A DNA stretch of 64,000 nucleotides from Rhizobium aethiopicum (lineage in GTDB: Bacteria > Pseudomonadota > Alphaproteobacteria > Rhizobiales > Rhizobiaceae). A program made the position numbers and the translations under genes. Of the stretch, positions 59,750 through 64,000 are shown piece after piece. Under the pieces are notes generated by a model. The model searched no databases, was not told the origin of the DNA, and saw nothing but the letters and a program-made list of their open reading frames with translations. The first letter of the stretch is position 1; every line of letters begins with the position of its first letter. The stretch spans positions 1-64,000 of the forward strand of contig NZ_JACIFV010000006.1 of the NCBI RefSeq assembly GCF_014197535.1, in the 5' to 3' direction.

Positions 59750-60361
59750 TCAAATATCCAGAAACACCGTCTCCTTCGGCCCCTGCAGATGGACATCGAA
59801 ATGGCAGGTCGCGCCGTCACGGTTGGCGATCATGGTTGCGACGCGTTCGCGATGTTCGATGCGGGCAAGCAGCGGATCGCCGGCGTTGGCCTCCGTCTCC
59901 TCCGGAAAATACATCCGCGTATGCAGGCCGATATTGATGCCGCGGGCGACGATCCAGAAGGTGATGTGCGGCGCCTGCCTGCGGCCGTCCTTGAAGGGGA
60001 CCCGCCCGGGCTTGATGGTCTCGAAGCTGTAGACGCCGTCCTTGGCGCGGGTCGGGCAGCGGCCCCAGCCGGCGAAGTTCGGGTCGGCGGCGCCGCGCAT
60101 TTCCGAGGGACTGTTGTAAAGGCCGGCGCTGTCGGCCTGCCAGATCTCGACCACAGCGTCGCGCACCAGCGCGCCGGCGCCGTCGAAGATGCGGCCGGTG
60201 ACGGTGATGCGTTCGCCGAGCGTCTTGTCGTTGAGCATTACGGTCCCGAGATCGCTGTCATAGACGCCCACTATGTCGCAGAAATTCGGCGTCAGGCCGA
60301 TATGCACATAGGGACCGGCGGTCTGCGACGGGGTTTCCTTGAGATAGCCGAACTGCTGCAT
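59750..60361 (-). CDS. pcaG: Protocatechuate 3,4-dioxygenase alpha subunit
   Basis: 203 residues, the usual length. Family motifs are SQTAGPYVHIGL, GAGALVRDAVVEIWQADSAG and FVLARGIN-like FWIVARGINIGLHTRMYFPE. The alpha subunit pairs with PcaH, which holds the iron ligands. The ring of protocatechuate is cleaved to 3-carboxymuconate. The start lies two bases after the pcaH stop; the ribosome site GGAGGG is inside pcaH. Confidence 0.96.
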   Translation of the reverse strand: MQQFGYLKETPSQTAGPYVHIGLTPNFCDIVGVYDSDLGTVMLNDKTLGERITVTGRIFDGAGALVRDAVVEIWQADSAGLYNSPSEMRGAADPNFAGWGRCPTRAKDGVYSFETIKPGRVPFKDGRRQAPHITFWIVARGINIGLHTRMYFPEETEANAGDPLLARIEHRERVATMIANRDGATCHFDVHLQGPKETVFLDI

Positions 60362-60363
60362 GG

Positions 60364-61113
60364 TCAGTTGCCCTCCAGCCTGTTTTCGAACATCGTCGAG
60401 CGGCGGCCGCGCAGCACGATATCGAATTTATAGGCGCGTGAATCCATCGGAATGGTGTTGCCCCAGTCGAGCGGCGCGATCAGCTGCTCGATCGCCGCCT
60501 TGTCGGGGATCGTGCCGACGATCGGACACTTCCAGATCATCGGATCGCCCTCGAAATACATCTGGGTGATCAGCCGCTGGGCAAAGCCGTGGCCGAAGAT
60601 CGAGAAGTGGATATGGGCAGGGCGCCAGTCGTTGACGCCGTTCGGCCAGGGATAGGCGCCGGGCCGCACCGTGCGGAAATGGTAGCGGCCTTCCTCATCG
60701 GTGATGGCACGGCCGCAGCCGCCGAAATTCGGGTCGATTGCCGCCAGATAGGTTTCCTTCTTGTGGCGGTAACGGCCGCCGGCATTGGCCTGCCAGAACT
60801 CGACCAGGGCGCCGGCAACCGGCTTGGCGCGCTCGTCGAGCACCCGGCCATGGACAATAATGCGCTCGCCGATGGCGCTTTCGCCGGGCCGGGCATAGTT
60901 CAGGATCAGGTCGTTGTCGAGCTCGCCGATTAGCGAATGGCCGAAGACCGGCCCGGTCATCTCTGAGATCGTGCCGTCGAGCGACAGCAGCGCCCGCTGC
61001 GGCGCGCGCAGCACCGAGGTTTTGTAGCCCGGAGTCAGCGCCGGCGCGTGCCAGGCGCGGTCGCGGGCGAAGAAGGCGCCGGTCTCCGGCTTGCTGTTTG
61101 CTCGTTCGGACAT
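60364..61113 (-). CDS. pcaH: Protocatechuate 3,4-dioxygenase beta subunit
   Basis: 249 residues. The non-heme Fe(III) ligands are visible as Tyr in [10 protein letters not shown], Tyr in PGAYPWPNG, and two His in [17 protein letters not shown]. The [24 protein letters not shown] segment ([20 protein letters not shown]) is the intradiol dioxygenase core. It forms the active enzyme with PcaG. Third gene of the operon, starting behind GAGGGGGAG and ten bases after pcaC. Confidence 0.97.
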   Translation of the reverse strand: MSERANSKPETGAFFARDRAWHAPALTPGYKTSVLRAPQRALLSLDGTISEMTGPVFGHSLIGELDNDLILNYARPGESAIGERIIVHGRVLDERAKPVAGALVEFWQANAGGRYRHKKETYLAAIDPNFGGCGRAITDEEGRYHFRTVRPGAYPWPNGVNDWRPAHIHFSIFGHGFAQRLITQMYFEGDPMIWKCPIVGTIPDKAAIEQLIAPLDWGNTIPMDSRAYKFDIVLRGRRSTMFENRLEGN

Positions 61114-61122
61114 TTCTCCCCC

Positions 61123-61527
61123 TCAGGCCGCCTTCTCGGCGTCCATCTGTGCAAAGGCCTGCTTGGCAATCTTGATGGCGTGATTGGCGGCGGGAACGCC
61201 GGCATAAATCGCCACATGTAACAGCGCCTCGCAGATATCCTCGCGCGTCGCACCCGTATTGGCGGTCGCGCGTACATGCATGGCGACCTCCTCATCCTGG
61301 CCGAGTGCGGCCAGCAGGGCGATGGTGACGATCGAGCGTTCGCGCTTGGTCAGCGCCGGGCGCGACCAGACGTGACCCCAGGCGGCTTCGGTGATCAGCT
61401 CCTGGAACGGGCGGTCGAAGCCGGTCTCGGCGGCTGCGGCACGGTCGACATGGGCGTCGCCGAGCACAGCGCGGCGGGTCGCCATGCCTTGCCGGTAGCG
61501 TTCGGAGGGGGAGGCGGTCTCGTTCAT
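61123..61527 (-). CDS. pcaC: 4-carboxymuconolactone decarboxylase
   Basis: 134 residues of the CMD/AhpD-like family. WGHVWSRPALTKRERSIVTI and HVRATANTGATREDICEALL, then AIYAGVPAANHAIK, are diagnostic. It forms the enol-lactone of 3-oxoadipate. Single-domain, as in rhizobia; some bacteria fuse it to PcaD. It overlaps pcaD by four bases. Confidence 0.96.
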   Translation of the reverse strand: MNETASPSERYRQGMATRRAVLGDAHVDRAAAAETGFDRPFQELITEAAWGHVWSRPALTKRERSIVTIALLAALGQDEEVAMHVRATANTGATREDICEALLHVAIYAGVPAANHAIKIAKQAFAQMDAEKAA

Positions 61528-62330
61528 GGGCTGTCTCCGGGCGAAATCGATGTGAGGAAGGCGCGGATGATCGCCGTCAGCGCCTCCGGCTGCTCGACGC
61601 AGGGAATATGTGCGCAGTCGCGGATGACCTCGTAACGGGCGCCGGGGATCAGCCGCGCCGTGGAGAGCACCAGATCAGGCGGCGTCGAGCCGTCCTGGTC
61701 GCCGACGATGCAGATGCTGGGAACGGCGATCGACTTGGCCGCTTCGGTGAAATCGGCGTCGCGGATCGCTTCGCAGGCGGCGAGGTAACCCTCGACCGGC
61801 TGGCGCGTCAGCATGTTGCAATAGCCGGAATAGGCGGTGTTCTCCGGCCGGCGGAAGGCCGGCGTGAACCAGCGTTCCATCACGGCGTCGACGATGCTGC
61901 CGATGCCCTTGTCTTCGACCGCGGCGATGCGGGCGTTCCAGCTCTCAGCCGTGCCGATCTTGTGAGCGGTGTCGCAAAGAATGAGGGCGCCGACCAGATC
62001 CGGCCGGCGCTGCGTCAGCGACTGCGCGATGAGGCCGCCGACCGACAGGCCGCAGATGACGGCATTTTTCACCGACAGCAGATCGAGCAGGCCGGCAAGA
62101 TCGGTCGCATGATCCTCGATCGACGAGGGGAGCTGGCCGACATCGGAAAGGCCGTGGCCGCGCTTGTCGTACAGCACGATGGCGTAATCGCCGGCAAGCC
62201 GCACCACGACATCGCGCCAGATGCGGAAATCCGTCCCGAGCGAATTGATGAAGACGATCACCGGTCGGTCGGCGGGCGCGCCGATGACCTGATAATGGAT
62301 CGTCACGTCGTTTATGCGGGCGAATTGCAC
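61524..62330 (-). CDS. pcaD: 3-oxoadipate enol-lactonase
   Basis: 268 residues, alpha/beta hydrolase fold. The nucleophile is in VICGLSVGGLIAQSL (GxSxG), the oxyanion region in VFINSLGTDFRIWRDVV, and the His in DCAHIPCVEQPEAL. It opens the enol-lactone to 3-oxoadipate. The start is a GTG at 62330 preceded by GAGGAGAG; an ATG further upstream lies in a palindromic repeat and is rejected. First gene of pcaDCHGB. Confidence 0.95.
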   Translation of the reverse strand: MQFARINDVTIHYQVIGAPADRPVIVFINSLGTDFRIWRDVVVRLAGDYAIVLYDKRGHGLSDVGQLPSSIEDHATDLAGLLDLLSVKNAVICGLSVGGLIAQSLTQRRPDLVGALILCDTAHKIGTAESWNARIAAVEDKGIGSIVDAVMERWFTPAFRRPENTAYSGYCNMLTRQPVEGYLAACEAIRDADFTEAAKSIAVPSICIVGDQDGSTPPDLVLSTARLIPGARYEVIRDCAHIPCVEQPEALTAIIRAFLTSISPGDSP

Positions 62331-62401
62331 GTTACTCTCCTCGCTCTTTGGGTCGCCATGGTCGGTCGTGAGTCCCAGCTGCCCGCTTCGCGCCAATGAC
62401 T

Positions 62402-62540
62402 GCCCCTCACCCTAACCCTCTCCCCGTAAACGGGGCGAGGGGACGTGCCCGACGCAACGTTGAGAGGGAGGACGCCGGCGCGGCATGTCCCTTCTCCCCG
62501 CGAGCGGGGAGAAGGTGGCGGCAGCCGGATGAGGGGCTGG
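62402..62540. repeat. Two palindromic repeats between pcaD and pcaQ
   Basis: CCCTCTCCCCGTAAACGGGG (62416-62435) and CTTCTCCCCGCGAGCGGGGA (62491-62510, followed by GATGAGGGGC) form separate hairpins. They fill most of the 306-bp space between the divergent genes. Confidence 0.75.
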
Positions 62541-62612
62541 CTCACCTGGTGTTCCAACCGCAAAATTGAATGGTTGATCCGGTTAAGTAAAATGATATTT
62601 TTAGGCATTTCG

Positions 62613-62628
62613 ATAACTCTGGAGTTAT
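62613..62628. promoter_or_regulatory. Perfect palindrome resembling a PcaQ/LysR binding site
   Basis: ATAACT-CTGG-AGTTAT is a perfect inverted repeat and fits the LysR T-N11-A pattern. It resembles the ATAACC-N4-GGTTAA element known from memory for PcaQ in Sinorhizobium meliloti. It ends eight bases before the pcaQ start codon. Confidence 0.65.
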
Positions 62629-62636
62629 GAAAACCG

Positions 62637-63554
62637 ATGATCGACAGCCGCGTCAAGTTTCGCCATCTGCAGACCTTTGTCGAGGTGGCGCGGCAGAAGA
62701 GTGTGATGAAGGCTGCGGAACTGCTGCATGTCAGCCAGCCGGCGGTGACGAAGACGATCCGCGAGCTGGAACAGGTGCTCGGCGTCGACGTCTTCGAGCG
62801 CGACGGCCGCGGCATTAAGATCACCCGGTACGGCGAGGTCTTCCTGCGCCATGCAGGCGCCGCGCTGACGGCGCTGCGCCAGGGTCTCGACTCCGTCTCG
62901 CAGGAGCAGTTCGCCGATGCGCCGCCGATCCGGATCGGCGCCCTGCCGACGGTGTCGTCGCGGATCATGCCGCGGGCGATGGAACTCTTCCTCAAGGAAA
63001 ATACCCGGAGCCGGGTGAAGATCGTCACCGGCGAAAACGCCGTTCTCTTGGAAGAGCTTCGTGTCGGCGACCTTGACCTCGTGGTCGGCCGTCTGGCCGG
63101 GGCGGAGAAGATGGCGGGCTTCTCCTTCGAACATCTCTATTCCGAGCAGGTGGTGTTTGCGGTGCGCCCCGGCCATCCTCTGCTGAACGGCCGGCAATCG
63201 CTGTTTTCAGGCTTCGGCGATTACACGGTGCTGATGCCGACGCGCGGTTCGATCATTCGGCCGGTCGTCGAAAATTTCCTCATCGCCAACGGTATCTCCA
63301 GCCTGCCGAACCAGATCGAGACGGTGTCGGATTCCTTCGGCCGCGCCTTCCTGAGGGCAAGCGATGCGATCTGGATCATTTCCAACGGCGTGGTGTCAGG
63401 CGATGTCGCCGATGGGCGCCTAGCGCTTCTGCCGGTGGATACAGGCGAAACCAAGGGGCCGGTCGGGCTGACGATGCGCGCCGATGCCGTGCCGTCGGCG
63501 CCGCAATCGATCCTGATGCAGACAATCCGGGAAGCGGCCGCTGAGCTTTCCTGA
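62637..63554 (+). CDS. pcaQ: LysR-type regulator of the pca operon
   Basis: 305 residues. The N-terminal HTH (RHLQTFVEVARQKSVMKAAE, LLHVSQPAVTKTIREL) is standard LysR and the rest is an inducer-binding domain. Divergent placement from pcaDCHGB identifies it as PcaQ, which activates the operon in response to 3-carboxymuconate-type pathway intermediates in related species. GGAG of the upstream palindrome is the only ribosome-site candidate, 12 bases from the ATG. Confidence 0.93.
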   Translation: MIDSRVKFRHLQTFVEVARQKSVMKAAELLHVSQPAVTKTIRELEQVLGVDVFERDGRGIKITRYGEVFLRHAGAALTALRQGLDSVSQEQFADAPPIRIGALPTVSSRIMPRAMELFLKENTRSRVKIVTGENAVLLEELRVGDLDLVVGRLAGAEKMAGFSFEHLYSEQVVFAVRPGHPLLNGRQSLFSGFGDYTVLMPTRGSIIRPVVENFLIANGISSLPNQIETVSDSFGRAFLRASDAIWIISNGVVSGDVADGRLALLPVDTGETKGPVGLTMRADAVPSAPQSILMQTIREAAAELS

Positions 63555-63624
63555 AGCCCCTCTTCCAATTTGCTTGCCGGACGCCCAGATTTGGACTAAA
63601 TCTAGTTCAAGACAGGAGATTGCT

Positions 63625-64000
63625 ATGCAACAGGCAAGACGCAGGGAGCAGGAGCCGGAGCGGCTGGAAACGGAGCGGTTTGCGCCTGCCAATCGAAGGC
63701 GGCTGAGCCCGCCCGCGTTGCGAACCTTTCTGGCGATCGCCGATCTCTGGGGTTTGAGCGAAGAGCAGCGTCTGCTCGTGCTCGGCTATCCCTCCCGCTC
63801 GACCTATCACAGCTGGGCCAAGCAGGCGCGTGAGCACGGCGCTTTCACCCTCGACGTCGATACGTTGACCCGGATCTCCGCCGTGCTCGGTATCCATCAG
63901 GCGCTCGGCGTCCTGTTTGCCGATGAACGCGTCGGCGTCGCCTGGCTGCGCACGCCGCATCAGGCGCCGGTTTTCGGCGGCCAGCCGCCGCTCGAGATCG
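63625..64000 (+). CDS. Xre/MbcA/ParS-like antitoxin, partial at window end
   Basis: The first 125 codons, open to the window edge. An Arg/Glu-rich start is followed by a helical Xre-like region (LSPPALRTFLAIADLWGLSE; LGYPSRSTYHSWAKQAREHG) and a ParS-type toxin-binding C-terminal part (DTLTRISAVLGIHQALGVLF, WLRTPHQAPVFGG). Such antitoxins normally precede a RES-domain toxin gene that depletes NAD+; that partner would lie beyond the window. CAGGAG precedes the ATG. Confidence 0.8.
   Translation, partial: MQQARRREQEPERLETERFAPANRRRLSPPALRTFLAIADLWGLSEEQRLLVLGYPSRSTYHSWAKQAREHGAFTLDVDTLTRISAVLGIHQALGVLFADERVGVAWLRTPHQAPVFGGQPPLEI

Overview
The window looks like chromosomal or chromid DNA of an alphaproteobacterium of the Rhizobium group (R. 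leguminosarum / R. etli type). This is an inference from the high GC content, the pcaDCHGB operon with a divergent LysR gene, a cyoABCD-SURF1 quinol oxidase operon, several class III nucleotide cyclases, and families of GC-rich palindromic intergenic repeats. No tRNA, rRNA, CRISPR array or intact insertion sequence was seen.

Layout. 0.2-5.5 kb: a small exported His/Gly-rich protein with its terminator, two half-size ABC exporters whose motifs fit an asymmetric heterodimer, and a flavodoxin-like reductase. 5.8-10.4 kb: an FAD/NAD(P)-binding protein, a PAS-PAS hybrid histidine kinase and a membrane acyltransferase. 10.5-17.3 kb: the bo-type quinol oxidase operon cyoABCD with a SURF1 assembly factor, and a divergent MFS transporter with an FNR-like box in front of it. 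17.4-22.2 kb: a 1600-residue DUF4347/RTX protein built from recently duplicated modules. 22.6-23.6 kb: a helix-turn-helix remnant and a ParE-type toxin-antitoxin pair behind a structured leader.

23.6-30.7 kb: three glycosyltransferases, then an ABC-exporter-like protein lacking the expected ATPase residues and broken by a 16-bp tandem duplication, then a cyclic-nucleotide-binding protein. All are on the minus strand; this is the least conventional cluster in the window. 30.8-36.7 kb: a peptide/oligosaccharide-type ABC importer. 36.9-41.4 kb: a class III cyclase, a nucleotide-sugar dehydrogenase and a DUF3095 protein. 41.5-44.0 kb: a methyltransferase, a GFA protein, and an Rrf2 regulator divergent from a thioredoxin-reductase-like enzyme. 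44.2-51.0 kb: a tightly coupled seven-gene operon (DUF805, DUF4129, DUF4350, MoxR, DUF58, SpoIIM, RDD), probably a membrane AAA+ chaperone/envelope system.

51.3-58.1 kb: an FkbM methyltransferase, a membrane cyclase with a ferredoxin domain, a glycosyltransferase-deacetylase pair, an alpha/beta hydrolase with a second GFA protein, and an MBL-fold hydrolase. 58.5-63.6 kb: the protocatechuate branch of the beta-ketoadipate pathway (pcaDCHGB) with pcaQ. The window ends inside an Xre/ParS-like antitoxin gene.

Recurring themes are surface glycan chemistry (four glycosyltransferases, a UDP-sugar dehydrogenase, a deacetylase, an acyltransferase) and cyclic-nucleotide signalling (two cyclases, a DUF3095 protein, a cNMP-binding protein). 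All functional statements come from reading the sequence; no database search was run.
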